A DNA stretch of 64,000 nt from Campanula takesimana (lineage: Eukaryota; Streptophyta; Magnoliopsida; Asterales; Campanulaceae): the NCBI GenBank assembly GCA_026119855.1, contig JAOWBW010001472.1, forward strand, positions 225,275-289,274, read 5' to 3'. Position numbers and translations under genes: made by a program. A model generated the notes under the pieces. The model did no database searches. It saw only the letters and a list, made by a program, of their open reading frames with translations, and had not been told where the DNA came from. This document shows positions 1 to 12,605 of the stretch, one piece after another (positions within the stretch are counted from its first letter, which is position 1; the number at the start of each line of letters is the position of its first letter).

Positions 1-167
1 TTTACTTTATTACCTAAAATGAACCATTGGACCCACCTGTCATTCTCACAACAAAAACTCCCAACCCACTTTATCTCTCCTACTTTACTTTTCACACTCA
101 CAACATTTACTTTATCTTAATCTTCGTGTAAAGTCAAACTAAGAACATTAATTCGGGATGGAGGGAG
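1..167. mobile_element. Stowaway-type MITE, truncated by the window edge
   Basis: The right end reads GGATGGAGGGAG followed by TA, the terminal inverted repeat and TA target duplication typical of Stowaway (Tc1/mariner) MITEs. The interior has the CTCACAACA/TTTCTCTC composition seen in the other copies of this window. The left end lies outside the window. Confidence 0.6.
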
Positions 168-332
168 TATAATATTTTTGACATTATAGACTAAATTCGT
201 GTTGGTAATTGTGTTATCTAATACTCCTCCCATCCTAAATTATGGTTATTTTTTGTCAAACCTATTTGAGCTTTGACTAACATTTTATGCTAAACTATTA
301 ATTTTTATAAAAGCGTAAAAATTGTTATTGAA

Positions 333-1306
333 CAGTTCTCAGTTGTTTGGTCACCGGAGTTGATCGTGCTCTTAGTAGTTTAGTTGACAACTGAGAATTT
401 ACTGATAGGTTCTCAGTTGTTTGGTCACCGGGGGTGATTGTGTTTTTAGTAGTTTAGTTGATAACTGAGAACTTACTGATTAATTTTCAGTTGTTTGGTC
501 GCCAGAGTTGATCGTGTTAGTAGTTTAGTTGACAACTAAGAACTTACTGATAAGTTCTAAACTGTTTGGTCGCCGGAGTTGTTCGTGTTCTTAGTAGTTT
601 AGTTGATAACGGAGAACCTACCGACAAGTTCTCAGTTGATTGGTCGCCGGAGTTGGTGGTCGCCAGAGTTGATCGTGTTCTTAGTAGTTTAGTTAACAAC
701 GAAGAATTTACTAATAAGTTCTCAGATGCTTAGTCACTAGAGTTGGTCATGTTCTTAATAGTATAGTTTACAACTGAGAACTTACTCAGTTGGTCAGTCG
801 CCAGAGTTGGTTATTGGAGTTGATCGTGTTCTTAGTAGTATAGTTAACATCTGAGAACTTACTGATAAGTTCTCAGTTTTTTTGGTTGATGGAGTTGTTC
901 GTGTTCTTATTAGTTTAGTTGAGAACTAAGAACTTACTGATAAGTTCTCAATTGTTTGGTCGCCGGAGTTGATTGTTGGTGGTCCCCGGATTTGATTATG
1001 TTCTTGGTAGTTTAGTTTACAATTGAGAGCTTGCTGATAAGTTCTTAATTGTTTGGTCGCCGGAGCTTAATCGTATTCTTACTAGTTTAGGAAAACCGAT
1101 AATTTACTGATAAGTTCTCAACTGTTTGGTCGTCTTACTAGTTTAGTTGACAACCGAGAACTTACTGATAAGTTCTCAACTGTTTGGTCGCCGAGTTGTT
1201 CATGTTCTTTGTAGTTTAGTTGACAACTGAGAACTTACTGATAAGTTCTCAACTGTTTGGTCGCCGGAGTTGGTCGCCGGAGTTGGTGGTCGCCGGAGTT
1301 GTTCAT
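333..1306. repeat. Minisatellite of ~73-bp units with an inverted repeat in each unit
   Basis: About twelve degenerate units start near 334, 411, 486, 556, 629, 718, 868, 942, 1039, 1111, 1172 and 1246. A full unit runs TTCTCAGTTGT - TTGGTCGCCGGAGTTG - TCGTGTTCTTAGTAGTTTAG - ACAACTGAGAA - CTTACTGATAAG. TTCTCAGTTGT and ACAACTGAGAA are reverse complements, so each unit can fold into a hairpin. Some units have an extra GTTGGTGGTCGCCGGA block. The unit sequence reappears at about 1708-1760, after the insert at 1307-1706. Confidence 0.85.
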
Positions 1307-1706
1307 GTTCTTACGCTGTTCGACTGAACTCGTTGGCTCCGCGTCCACCGGTAACCGGGGGGGGGTGAAACGAGGTGTAGCGCAGTATGTTTCGTGCATA
1401 CGTACGCGTACGTGCATGTGTGTGTGCGCGTATGCTATTCATATGCAGCTAGGGGAGTTGCAGTCACTGGATCCTCCCCCGTGCAAAAAGGTTCAAAAGA
1501 AGTGGAAAAAATTCATTCGATTGAAACGTCCCGCTTGGCTCGGTCTCTGTTGCCTTTTTCACAGGTCGACTCGAGGAAGGAAGATTGTTTGACTTACCTT
1601 CCGCTCTTCAAGGAGCTCCGGGTCTTCACACATTAACAATTCATCTCAATCGGCGCGTCGAAAGAACACATTTTTTTTTTTATTTTTTTTTTTTTTTTTT
1701 TTTTTT
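1307..1706. other. GC-rich insert in the minisatellite, ending in poly(T)
   Basis: The segment breaks the minisatellite: repeat sequence lies on both sides, while this ~400 bp differs in composition, with a G(9) run near 1360 and alternating CGTACGCGTACG/GTGTGTGCGCG at about 1400-1430. It ends in a ~35-base T-rich run at 1672-1706. A poly(T) 3' end occurs in some plant SINEs, but no convincing pol III box pair or target duplication is visible. Unidentified; short ORFs across it have no recognisable product. Confidence 0.4.
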
Positions 1707-1920
1707 GTTGCGCCAGAGTGTTCGCCGGAGTTGGTGGTTGCCGGAGTTGTTGACTAGAGAAGATGGTGAGGGTAGCCTAAGGTGATAGTGGTTTGGGTGA
1801 ATGTAACATGTTGAGAGGGTGAAAATAGTAAAATATTGAGGAAGATGTAAGCAAGGGACTATATGGTTAGTCAAAATATTCCTTGTCTTAAAATGTAATA
1901 TAGGCTTCCTAGAGGGCTTA

Positions 1921-4900
1921 TGTAACGCCCATCCTTAATCTCGTTAAATATTTGACTTATTTGTTAAATTCTTGACTTGCTTGTTAAATTCTTGAATAAC
2001 ATATTTATATGCTATTTTATTTGAGTTAATTATTTAACTACTTTAGAAAATTAAGGTGGTTAAATGTCAAAGTTGAAAGTTTAGGGGCCTTTTTGTCAAA
2101 GTTAGAACCTGAGGGGCCAAAGAGCAATTTTTGAAACTTGTTAGTATAAAGTGTTTGTTTGCCTGAGAAAGGCATTTCATTCTTGATTCTTCTCGTACTT
2201 TCTCTCTGTCTCAGAGAGAAAGTTAAAGTTTACCATATTCTCGACTCCTCGCGATTAATTATCCATCTGTTCGTGATTTTGATCCCGGATAAATATTCGT
2301 GGCGCTGAATAGAGTGTTTCCTGCCGAACAAAAATTAATTTGGGTCAACTTGATTTCTGACTAGGTAAGCTATTGACTCCCCCTTACTTGTAATAACATG
2401 CATATATGTTATTCCCGATACTTGTTCTTTTTAAAATTGTGTTTTGGGCAATTTTCGTGATACTTGTAAATTTGGGACAGGGAGTATTCGTATAATAAAC
2501 AAGAAGGAATAGCCTTGCACCTGGGAATGACTTGAAAAGTATTGAAAAATTATACTCCTATTCGTGAGACGGTAAAATAGTAACTTGATTTAAATATTAT
2601 TAGAAAAATTGTACCATTATTTGTGGTACGGGAAAATGAATGGAAGTATCCCTAGATGATTATATTAGTATATTAGAAAATTATACTTATACTTTTGGGA
2701 CGGTGAAATATTTAATTAGAATAAAAGAAAATTATTCTATTACTTGTGGGACGGTGATAAATTAATAAAGTGTCCCTATAGAAGTGTTCTGAGCATGTTA
2801 AAATGCACTCTTGAATGCTAGAAAGTGTTAGTGGGTTTATACTCCTACACTTGAGACGGAGAATTTGTAAGTATAAAAGTCTCTGTTGAAATAAGAAAGT
2901 GTAATTGAAATAAGTGATTTAAGCTTATTATATGTCCTGGGTAATGTTAAATGGTGAGTAGAAGTTACTCCTACGCTTGGGACGGAGAATTCTAAGTCTG
3001 AGAAAGAAATTAGTGTTTGCTGAAAATTGTACCAGGCGCCCGCCTGGTGGTCCTCCAAGCGCCCGCCCTTTTCAACAGAAGTTTTGGGTTTCAAAGGTGC
3101 TTCAATGAGCGCCCGCCCGGTCCCCTGTTTCAACCAAAGTGTTTTAAATCTAAATAAAATTGAAAGCTTATTCCTTGTTAAGGCATATAGCCTTAAGATA
3201 AGATGTCCTAGCAAGTGTTGTGACACCTTAGGGGTATCAGAAGTGAGTCTTGAACATGATTACTCATTTAATTAAAATGAGAACTTGAGTATAAAAGGAA
3301 GAACTCTTCTTTATGTCTTGAAAGTGCTATGAACTTGTAAGTATGAGTGGTATAGCTCATTTACTTAATTTGAACTCGAAGTATTCTTGGTCTAGGTTTA
3401 GGGTACTACCCTAGATGGCCTAGATGAGTGTTGTAGAACACTCTAGTACTGAAAAATAGTCCCTTTGTGAACAAATAAAATATGGACTTGAATCATAATT
3501 AAATGATAACTTGAGTATAAGAGTAGTAGTAACTCTTTTATGTGTCTTGGAGTTAATGTTTGTGTACCTTAGGGGCACCAACTAATGTCTTGAGCTTGAA
3601 TGTCCTAAGAAAAGGATTGGAAAATAATACGTGAAAGATGTATAATTCATCTTCCTAACTTGAACTTGAGGTATAAGATAATTAACTCTTGAACATGTTT
3701 AACCATCCAAATAAATGGATTGAGAACTTGGATATAAGATGACAAAATCTTGTATATGTATTGAATGTCCTGAATGTCTTGAATGTCTTGAATGTTTTAA
3801 GTTGAGACAGTAACTTGAAGTATAAGACAATAAAATCTTGTACATGACTTGAACATCCAAATAATTGGATTAAGACTTGAATATAAGGTTATAAAATCTT
3901 GTACGTGCCTTGACACCAATATATGTGTATGGTAATAAACTTGAAAGATCCTTGATGTGTATATGCAAATCTTGCATATAGTTACTTGATAGAATGTGGC
4001 TTCTTGATTACTTGATACATGGTATAAATAACCAAAAGAGTTGGGATATGAAATTAGATAGAGAATAATTAACTCTTCTACACATTTGAATTTGATACGT
4101 GTATATTGGAAGTGCTATGAATAAGCACTAAAGTGCTAGTGATTGGTTTTAATCGTGTATATACTCAATGAAGTATATAAAGAATAAAGAAGATAATTCA
4201 TATAATCGTGAATACTACGATTTAAGTTAATAAGAATAACTACAGAACACAATATGTGTTGGAAAATGTATTCGATTACTAACGATACATATACGTGAGA
4301 TATGACTGTAACTAGGTATGATCTGACCTATTCTAGTACGTATTTAGAGTCTAAGGTATTGGGCTCTATTTGATAGTAAGGGTATCGTGATAGACACTTT
4401 AATGTGTTAAACGTGATATGAATATGTATGTGCAAACTTGGCATGTGACAAAGTGATATAGAATGATATACCCTACTACTTGTTTGAGGTCTTTTATTAA
4501 TAGACTCTAACTTGGATTGACCGTGTTATATGGACACTCTACGTGCCATTGTTTGATTGATTTGTCTTCGAAATGATTGCGTACGTGTACTTGTATTCTC
4601 GTGAGCACATGATACATGATTACATGGTGCATATTCTCGTGAGCACATGATACATGATTACATGGTGCATATTCTCGTGAACACATGATACATGATTACA
4701 TGGTGCATAAAGACTGGTCCACTAATATGGGACTTAGTTCTATTCTCGTAGTTCAAGTAAACATCTACTTGTGCATTCTCGTGTGAGTCCAGCTGGCTTA
4801 TTTGGTTCAGAGGGGTGTATAGGTTCACGCTTATTGCGAGGACTGGGGCATAAGTGATAATCTTGGGTCTATGCATTCGGTCTGTTTTTCCCTTACTACT

Positions 4901-5796
4901 GGCCATAGTAAGGGCTTAGCATCCTATATTGGAGCAATACGCCTGATATAAGTGAATGCTAACTCGTGAACACCTCGTGAATCTTGTTCTTGTGAATGAC
5001 ACTGGTTACCGGGTCTTCTTATATACTGCATAGCAGTCTCTTGATCTTGATCGTGGTTGTCCTCAGCTATACAAGCATCGACAACAATGGTACTCTTGGG
5101 AGAAATAAGGAAGGATTCAGGTAATGATACGTGATAGGCCTATGTGCATCTTGGTGAGTTGGTCTAGCCTCTCACACTACTTGACTACTTGTTACCTGAT
5201 CATATCTTGAGCTTGATTACTTGTTGAGTTGGCTTAGCGTCTCCTATACTTGTTACTTGATGATACTTGATATATGATTACTTGAGTATCTACTGGAATA
5301 GCGTGATAACATGTCATGTAGTTGCATGTTAATAGCTTACTGAGATTTATCTCACCCTTTATTTGTTTCCCCCCCCCCCAGGAAAGCAGGGGATAGTACG
5401 CAGTGAGGCTCGACATAGCTGGGAACGTACTCCGCAGGATGTTCTTGTTTGAGACTAGTGTCCTTTTTCACTTTGGTAAGGACGATGTTGTATGAGTTGT
5501 TAAACTCAGGGCTTGTTGGGGTAGACTTGTGTAGTACTTGCTGTCTCTAGACATCTCTTGATGCCAGATTATGTGTTAGGCATGTCTTCCACTGTATGTA
5601 ACCATGTTTGGTTTTAATTTTCTTGGTCTAGAACTCGTTGTGAGCTATCTTAGCTCCTTACTCTTGAGTTTATATATCATGTCAGTTTGTTTCTAACAGG
5701 TATTGTTCCTGTTTCCCGTTAGTTTCTTGTTTCTTGTTAGTTACGCGCACCAGGTTCGAGGTTCTATTAGGGGATCCCGGGACTTGGGGCGTGTCA
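1921..5796 (+). repeat. 5' LTR of the LARD-like element
   Basis: 3876 bp, TG...CA. It contains GC-rich palindromes at 3031-3048 and nearby, a triplicated ~38-bp repeat at 4594-4707, and a C homopolymer near 5373 that is longer than in the other LTR. Differences from the 3' LTR are scattered, roughly a dozen in the first 600 bp by eye, plus small indels, suggesting a moderately recent insertion. Confidence 0.85.
4594..4707 (+). repeat. Three ~38-bp tandem repeats inside the LTR
   Basis: The unit ATTCTCGTGAGCACATGATA-CATGATTACATGGTGCAT is repeated three times with almost no change. The same triplet sits in the 3' LTR at about 9843-9956, so it predates the insertion. Confidence 0.85.
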
Positions 5797-5799
5797 GTT

Positions 5800-5811
5800 T
5801 GGTATCAGAGC
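5800..5811 (+). promoter_or_regulatory. Primer binding site, initiator tRNA-Met
   Basis: TGGTATCAGAGC lies three bases after the 5' LTR and is complementary to the 3' end of plant initiator tRNA-Met, the usual minus-strand primer of Ty3 chromoviruses and many Copia elements. It fixes the element's orientation as plus. Confidence 0.9.
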
Positions 5812-7162
5812 TATGGTTTAGCTCTAAGCCTGGATAGGGTCTATGGCCTAGCTTGGGTTAGTCTTGGGTGTGCTACCGACGTTGAGTGTTCCTTTACTTG
5901 TTGTTATACCAGGCATAGGACTGGTGTTGATAGTGTTGATCCAATTGGATTAGATGGTTTGAGAATCGAGAGCACGAGTCTTTAAAGACTTAGGCGTATC
6001 TATCTTGTCTAGTGGACATTGTTTCGTGCTATATATGCATGCTTGTCCTTATCTCGTGAATTACGTGGAATTGTATTCTCTAGTAAGAGACTACATGCTT
6101 GATATCGTTATATATAAGAGCTTGATAGAAGTGTGGGTGATAACACCCTATACGTTCTATGTTAACTTGGTCATGTTATCTAGATGGGACATTGATGTGA
6201 TACGTGTTATGGCTTGGCTCTTACGTGTTATGATTTGGCTTTCTATATGTTATGCCATTCTTGTTTGCCACAATAGATGGTGAATAGTTCCATGCTAGTA
6301 TGCTTGACTATTTTTATGAGCATGATATAATTATGTGTAATATTCATGTTCTGCATTGAAAGTTCGAACAGTGTTATCGAGATTGTACTGGGTATTTAAC
6401 CTATGTGATTGACAGTGGAATTTCTACACCAAACCAGATGGATGTATCCATTCTTGATGAGATCTCAGCTATAATTTCTACTGAGTAATACATGTTACTT
6501 GATGAGAAACTTGGATTATCTTGAGTTGTTACAGTGCGAATACAGTGCTGACATCTGGATTAATGTTCTTGACCTCGATTGAGTTAAAAGAGTTGAAGAT
6601 TCAACTTAAGAAATTTCTTGATAGAGGATATATTTATTTTGAAGTGGATGCCTGAAGTAACCATCTTTGTTGACCTATAAGTGGAAACAACCAAGGTACG
6701 CTTGTTCTTGAGATTTTCTTGATCTTGTTAGAGATTCATTAATGAATTTCGAAGGCAGCTCTATCGTTAATTATTTGACACCGAGAGCTACACCTTTTCG
6801 ATGGATTGATAAACGTGAAGTCAATTTTTAAATATTGAAATGATGGATGACCACGACTTCAGTATTTGAGATTGCCTAGTGGATTTGACTAGTATTACAG
6901 TGATCTGGAGGATATGACCAGTTCTATTATTTTAGTGGATATGTCAAGTTTCACCAATATAGTGGATTGACTAATCGAGTCTGCTTGACTTTATGTGTTT
7001 CGATGTTATAATTGATACATCTGGATTGCATAGAATATTTGTGAGCATACGTGTAATATTTATTTGTGAGTATATGTGTATAGTCTTGATGCTTTTGAGT
7101 TCTATTTGTTGATTATATATGTTATAATCTTGATCAGTAAAATTCGAGGACGAATTTTCTTT
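5812..7162 (+). other. Non-coding core of the LARD-like element
   Basis: 1.35 kb between primer site and polypurine tract. The longest plus-strand ORFs (5734-5985, 6005-6283) lack the zinc knuckle, protease triad, RT or integrase motifs expected of gag-pol. Nothing else is recognisable. Confidence 0.7.
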
Positions 7163-7175
7163 AAGGTGGGGAGGA
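7163..7175 (+). promoter_or_regulatory. Polypurine tract before the 3' LTR
   Basis: AAGGTGGGGAGGA directly precedes the TGTAACGCCC start of the 3' LTR, the position of plus-strand priming. Confidence 0.85.
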
Positions 7176-10100
7176 TGTAACGCCCATCCTTAATCTCGTT
7201 AAATATTTGACTTATTTGTTAAATTCTTGACTTGCTTGTTAAATTCTTGAATAGCATATTTATATGCTATTTTATTTGAGTTAATTATTTAACTACTTTA
7301 GAAAATTAAGGTGGTTAAATGTCAAAGTTGAAAGTTTAGGGGCCTTTTTGTCAAAGTTAGAACCTGAGGGGCCAAAGAGCAATTTTTGAAACTTGTTAGT
7401 ATAAAGTGTTTGTTTGCCTGAGAAAGACATTTCATTATTGATTCTTCTCGTACTTTCTCCCTGAGAAAGTTAAAGTTTACCCTATTCTCGACTCCTCGCG
7501 ATTAATTTTCCATCTGTTCGTGATTTTGATCCCGGATAAATATTCGTGGCGCTGAATAGAGCGTTTCCTGCCGAACAGAAATTAATTTGGGTCAACTTAA
7601 TTTCTGACTAGGTAAGCTATTGACTCCCCCTTACTTGTAATAACATGCATATATGTTATTCCCGATACTTGTTCTTGTTAAAATTGTGTTTTGGGCAATT
7701 TTCGTGATACTTGTAAATTTGGGACGAAGGGAGTATTCGTATAATAAACAAGAAGGAATAGCCTTGCACCTGGGAATGACTTGAAAAGTATTGAAAAATT
7801 ATACTCCTATTCGTGAGACGGTAAAATAGTAACTTGATTTAAATATTATTAGAAAAATTGTATCATTATTTGTGGTACGGGAAAATGAATGGAAGTATCC
7901 CTAGATGATTATATTAGTATATTAGAAAATTATACTTATACTTTTGGGACGGTGAAATATTTAATTGGAATAAAAGAAAATCGTTCTATTACTTGTGGGA
8001 CGGTGATAAATTAATAAAGTGTCCCTATAGAAGTGTTCTGAGCATGTTAAAATTCACTCTTGAATGTTAGAAAGTGTTAGTGGGTTTATACTCCTACACT
8101 TGAGACGGAGAATTTGTAAGTATAAAAGTCTCTGTTGAAATAAGAAAGTGTAATTGAAATAAGTGATTTAAGCTTATTATATGTCCTGGGTAATGTTAAA
8201 TGGTGAGTAGAAGTTACTCCTACGCTTGGGACGGAGAATTCTAAGCCTGAGAAAGAAATTAGTGTTTGCTGAAATTGTACCAGGCGCCCGCCTGGTGGTC
8301 CTCCAAGCGCCCGCCCTTTTCAACAGAAGTTTTGGGTTTCAAAGGTGCTTCAATGAGCGCCCGCCCGGTCCCTTGTTTCAACCAAAGTGTTTTAAATCTA
8401 AATAAAATTGAAAGCTTATTCCTTGTTAAGGCATATAGCCTTAAGATAAGATGTCCTAGCAAGTGTTGTGACACCTTAGGGGTATCAGAAGTGAGTCTTG
8501 AACATGATTACTCATTTAATTAAAATGAGAACTTGAGTATAAAAGGAAGAACTCTTCTTTATGTCTTGAAAGTGCTATGAACTTGTAAGTATGAGTGGTA
8601 TAGCTCATTTACTTAATTTGAACTCGAAGTATTCTTGGTCTAGGTTTAGGGTACTACCCTAGATGGCCTAGATGAGTGTTGTAGAACACTCTAGTACTGA
8701 AAAATAGTCCCTTTGTGAACAAATAAAATGTGGACTTGAATCATAATTAAATGATAACTTGAGTATAAGAGTAGTAGTAACTCTTTTATGTGTCTTGGAG
8801 TTAATGTTTGTGTACCTTAGGGGCACCAACTAATGTCTTGAGCTTGAATGTCCTAAAAAAAGGATTGGAAAATAATACGTGAAAGATGTATAATTCATCT
8901 TCCTAACTTGAACTTGAGGTATAAGATAATTAACTCTTGTACATGTTTAACCATCAAAAGAAATGGATTGAGAACTTGGATATAAGATGACAAAATCTTG
9001 TATATGTATTGAATGTCCTGAATGTCCTGAATGTCTTGAATGTCTTAAGTTGAGACAGTAACTTGAAGTATAAGACAATAAAATCTTGTACATGACTTGA
9101 ACATCCAAATAATTGGATTAAGACTTGAATATAAGGTTATAAAATCTTGTACGTGCCTTGACACCAATATATGTGTATGGTAATAAACTTGAAAGATCCT
9201 TGATGTGTATATGCAAATCTTGCATATAGTTACTTGATAGAATGTGGCTTCTTGATTACTTGATACATGGTATAAATAACCAAAAGAGTTGGGATATGAA
9301 ATTAGATAGAGAATAATTAACTCTTCTACACATTTGAATTTGATACGTGTATATTGGAAGTGCTATGAATAAGCACTAAAGTGCTAGTGATTGGTTTTAA
9401 TCGTGTATATACTCAATGAAGTATATAAAGAATAAAGAAGATAATTCATATAATCGTGAATACTACGATTTAAGTTAATAAGAATAACTACAGAACACAA
9501 TATGTGTTGGAAAATGTATTCGATTACTAACGATACATATACGTGAGATATGACTGTAACTAGGTATGATCTGACCTATTCTAGTACGTATTTAGAGTCT
9601 AAGGTATTGGGCTCTATTTGATAGTAAGGGTATCGTGATAGACACTTTAATGTGTTAAACGTGATATGAATATGTACGTGCAAACTTGGCATGTGACAAA
9701 GTGATATAAAATGATATACCCTACTACTTGTTTGAGGTCTTTTATTAATAGACTCTAACTTGGATTGACCGTGTTATATGGACACTCTACGTGCCATTGT
9801 TAGATTGATTTGTCTTCGAAATGATTGCGTACGTGTACTTGTATTCTCGTGAGCACATGATACATGATTACATGGTGCATATTCTCGTGAGCACATGATA
9901 CATGATTACATGGTGCATATTCTCGTGAGCACATGATACATGATTACATGGTGCATAAAGACTGATCCACTAATATGGGACTTAGTTCTATTCTCGTAGT
10001 TCAAGTAAACATCTACTGGTGCATTCTCGTGTGAGTCCAGCTGGCTTATTTGGTTCAGAGGGGTGTATAGGTTCACGCTTATTGCGAGGGCTGGGGCATA

Positions 10101-11033
10101 AGTGATAATCGTGGGTCTATGCATTCGGTCTGTTTTTCCCTTACTACTGGCCATAGTAAGGGCTTAGCATCCTATATTGGAGCAATACGCCTGATATAAG
10201 TGAATGCTAACTCGTGAACACCTCGTGAATCTTGTTCTTGTGAATGACACTGGTTACCGGGTCTTCTTATATACTGCATAGCAGTCTCTTGATCTTGATC
10301 GTGGTTGTCCTCAGCTATACAAGCATCGACAACAATGGTACTCTTGGGAGAAATAAGGAAGGATTCTGGTAATGATATTTGATAGGCCTATGTGCATCTT
10401 GGTGAGTTGGTCTAGCCTCTCACACTACTTGACTACTTGTTACCTGATCATATCTTGAGCTTGATTACTTGTTGAGTTGGCTTAGCCTCTCCTATACTTG
10501 TTACTTGATAATACTTGATATATGATTACTTGAGTATCTACTGGAATAGCGTGATAACATGTCATGTAGTTGCATGTTAATAGCTTACTGAGATTTATCT
10601 CACCCTTTATTTGTTTCCCCCCCAGGAAAGCAGGGGATAGTACGCAGTGAGGCTCGACATAGCTGGGACCGTACTCCGCAGGATGTTCTTGTTTGAGACT
10701 AGTGTCCTTTTTCACTTTGGTAAGGACGATGTTGTATGAGTTGTTAAACTCAGGGCTTGTTGGGGTAGACTTGTGTAGTACTTCCTGTCTCTAGACATCT
10801 CTTGATGCCAGATTATGTGTTAGGCATGTCTTCCACTGTATGTAACCATGTTTGGTTTTAATTTTCTTGGTCTAGAACTCGTTGTGAGCTATCTTAGCTC
10901 CTTACTCTTGAGTTTATATATCATGTCAGTTTGTTTCTAACAGGTATTGTTCCTGTTTCCCGTTAGTTTCTTGTTAGTTACGCGCACCAGGTTCGAGGTT
11001 CTATTAGGGGATCCCGGGACTTGGGGCGTGTCA
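7176..11033 (+). repeat. 3' LTR of the LARD-like element
   Basis: 3858 bp and collinear with the 5' LTR over its whole length. It ends GGGGCGTGTCA, then GATTA of the flank. It carries the same palindrome (8279-8296) and 38-bp triplet. Confidence 0.85.
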
Positions 11034-11340
11034 GATTATATGGTAAATCCCCCTTTTTTGTAATTGAGATTTTACTCAAACTTGATTCGGTAAAACCCTA
11101 ATATAAAAAAAAATAAAGGAAAGAACTTCAGTTCAAGATTTATCAATTGAGCAAGCGACCCAAACTTACCTCCGGCTTGGTTAGTGTTGTATTGATTCAG
11201 ATCAAATTATAAAAGAACTTGGCTTCTTCATAAGAAACAATTAGGTGGATTCACTTAAATGTCAAGTTCAGACTAAAACAAGAAGGCTAGATAATTTTTT
11301 TTAAAAAAAAAAAAAATCTCCCTCCATCTCATAACAAAGT
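11034..11340. other. Flank without recognisable genes
   Basis: AT-rich sequence with A runs near 11105 and 11300. A CTCCCTCC fragment at 11311 may be a MITE relic. No coding signal. Confidence 0.5.
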
Positions 11341-11341
11341 A

Positions 11342-11521
11342 CTCCCTCTGCATCAAACTGTCTCAAACTAATTGCTACTTACCTATAATATTCAATTTTC
11401 TCTCTCCTGCCCACTCACAATTATTATTTCTCCTACCCACTCACAACAATTATTTTTCTAACATATTTTCCCGATTCCCGTTCATTCAAATCTTGTAGCT
11501 ATTAGTTTGAGACGGATGGAG
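11342..11521. mobile_element. Stowaway MITE (~180 bp)
   Basis: The left end CTCCCTCTGCATCAAACTG and the right end TTTGAGACGGATGGAG are inverted copies flanked by TA at 11340-11341 and 11522-11523. No coding capacity. Confidence 0.8.
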
Positions 11522-12605
11522 TATCCATTTTGTCATTTAGAGTCTTAATTATTAGATTATTAGAAAGTACCACTTTCACAAAAATGAATATATATACTCC
11601 ATTATTTCTCTTTTTCTCACTCACAATAACTATTCACTTTCTCTTTTGTTTCCACTCACCGTACCTACTTTTCTAACATTTTTCTCTTAAATCTCGTTTT
11701 TAAAATAAATTACTATAGCACCGCGGAAGTATGGAGTTGATAATACTGAGGCTTGATATGCATTATTAGGTATTTATCCACTACAAGAAAAACTTGAAAT
11801 AAAGGCATTCAATAATGCCACATTTATTCACTTCAGTAGCATTTATGGGTTAGTGGCACTACATAACCAATGTCACCTATAGTGATGTCACGGTAGATTT
11901 AAATGCCACTACCCATATACTAGTGTCATTTATTTAAATGTCACTGTGTCAAATTAGTGTCATTAATTTAAATGCCACTGTGTTAAATTAGTGTCGTTTA
12001 TCTCATGCCACTATTTTATCTTAATGTCACCAAATCGATTTATTAGTGCCATTTCTTAATGTCACTAGTAAATTTGAATGGCATTAGAAAATAGTATTAA
12101 AATGTCACTATCCAAGAAGATAGTGGCGATAAATAATATCACAATTTACTTAACATTTATAACAATATTATATGTTTTATATCCACGTTATAGATCCTCT
12201 GACCTTTGAGTGGATTAAAATCTCTAATACGAAAAAATGAATAACAACCAATAATAGTACACAATAATTTTTATTGCCATAATGAAAGTGCAAAACATTG
12301 TCAATTGTCAGTGACATAGCACAAACAAACATTTCTCTTAAATTTGTTTCACATCCTCACAAATCAATAGTCCTAACTACGAAGTCGTGTATTGTCAGTC
12401 ACAGAAGATTCGAAGTCGAACATCTTCATCCATCCAGAAATCTGCACAAAGAAGAACAAAAATATAACGGAAAAATGGCCTTATGAAAATTGAGGACTAG
12501 AAAGTTGAGTTAAAAACATGAAACATTAATAATACGCCTACCACAAATAGTGAAGAGCAACCAACATGTGCGCCTACTCTCATCATTCTTAATTGCAATC
12601 CGAAT

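Larger units (their letters stand above)
1921..11033 (+). mobile_element. Non-autonomous Ty3-type LTR retrotransposon (LARD-like)
   Basis: Two near-identical ~3.87-kb direct repeats (1921-5796 and 7176-11033), each starting TGTAACGCCC and ending GCGTGTCA, flank only ~1.4 kb of unique DNA. The first is followed by a primer site (5800-5811) and the second is preceded by a polypurine tract (7163-7175). The sequence before the 3' LTR, AATTCGAGGACGAATTTTCT, and the TGTAACGCCC start resemble Tekay/Del-type chromoviruses; that lineage call is inference. No gag or pol is visible, so the element would need proteins in trans, the definition of a large retrotransposon derivative. Flanking 5-mers are GCTTA and GATTA, an imperfect target duplication. 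Confidence 0.85.

Noticed and set aside
333..1306. CRISPR-like array
   Set aside because: The units are contiguous and degenerate, with no constant repeat plus unique spacers, in a plant context without cas genes.
1561..1580. Cloning-vector contamination suggested by adjacent SalI/XhoI-like sites
   Set aside because: A single GTCGACTCGAG-like match; no further vector sequence is seen and flanking repeats are continuous.
1257..1592. Overlapping plus ORFs across 1257-1785
   Set aside because: They cross the minisatellite, the unknown insert and a poly(T) run; no conserved residues are seen.
2837..3275. ORFs in the LARD LTR (repeated at 8259-8523)
   Set aside because: They are duplicated only because the LTR is duplicated, lie on both strands over the GC palindromes, and match no gag-pol domain.
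1916..11038. Perfect target duplication for the LARD
   Set aside because: Flanks are GCTTA and GATTA; four of five bases match, so I report it as imperfect.
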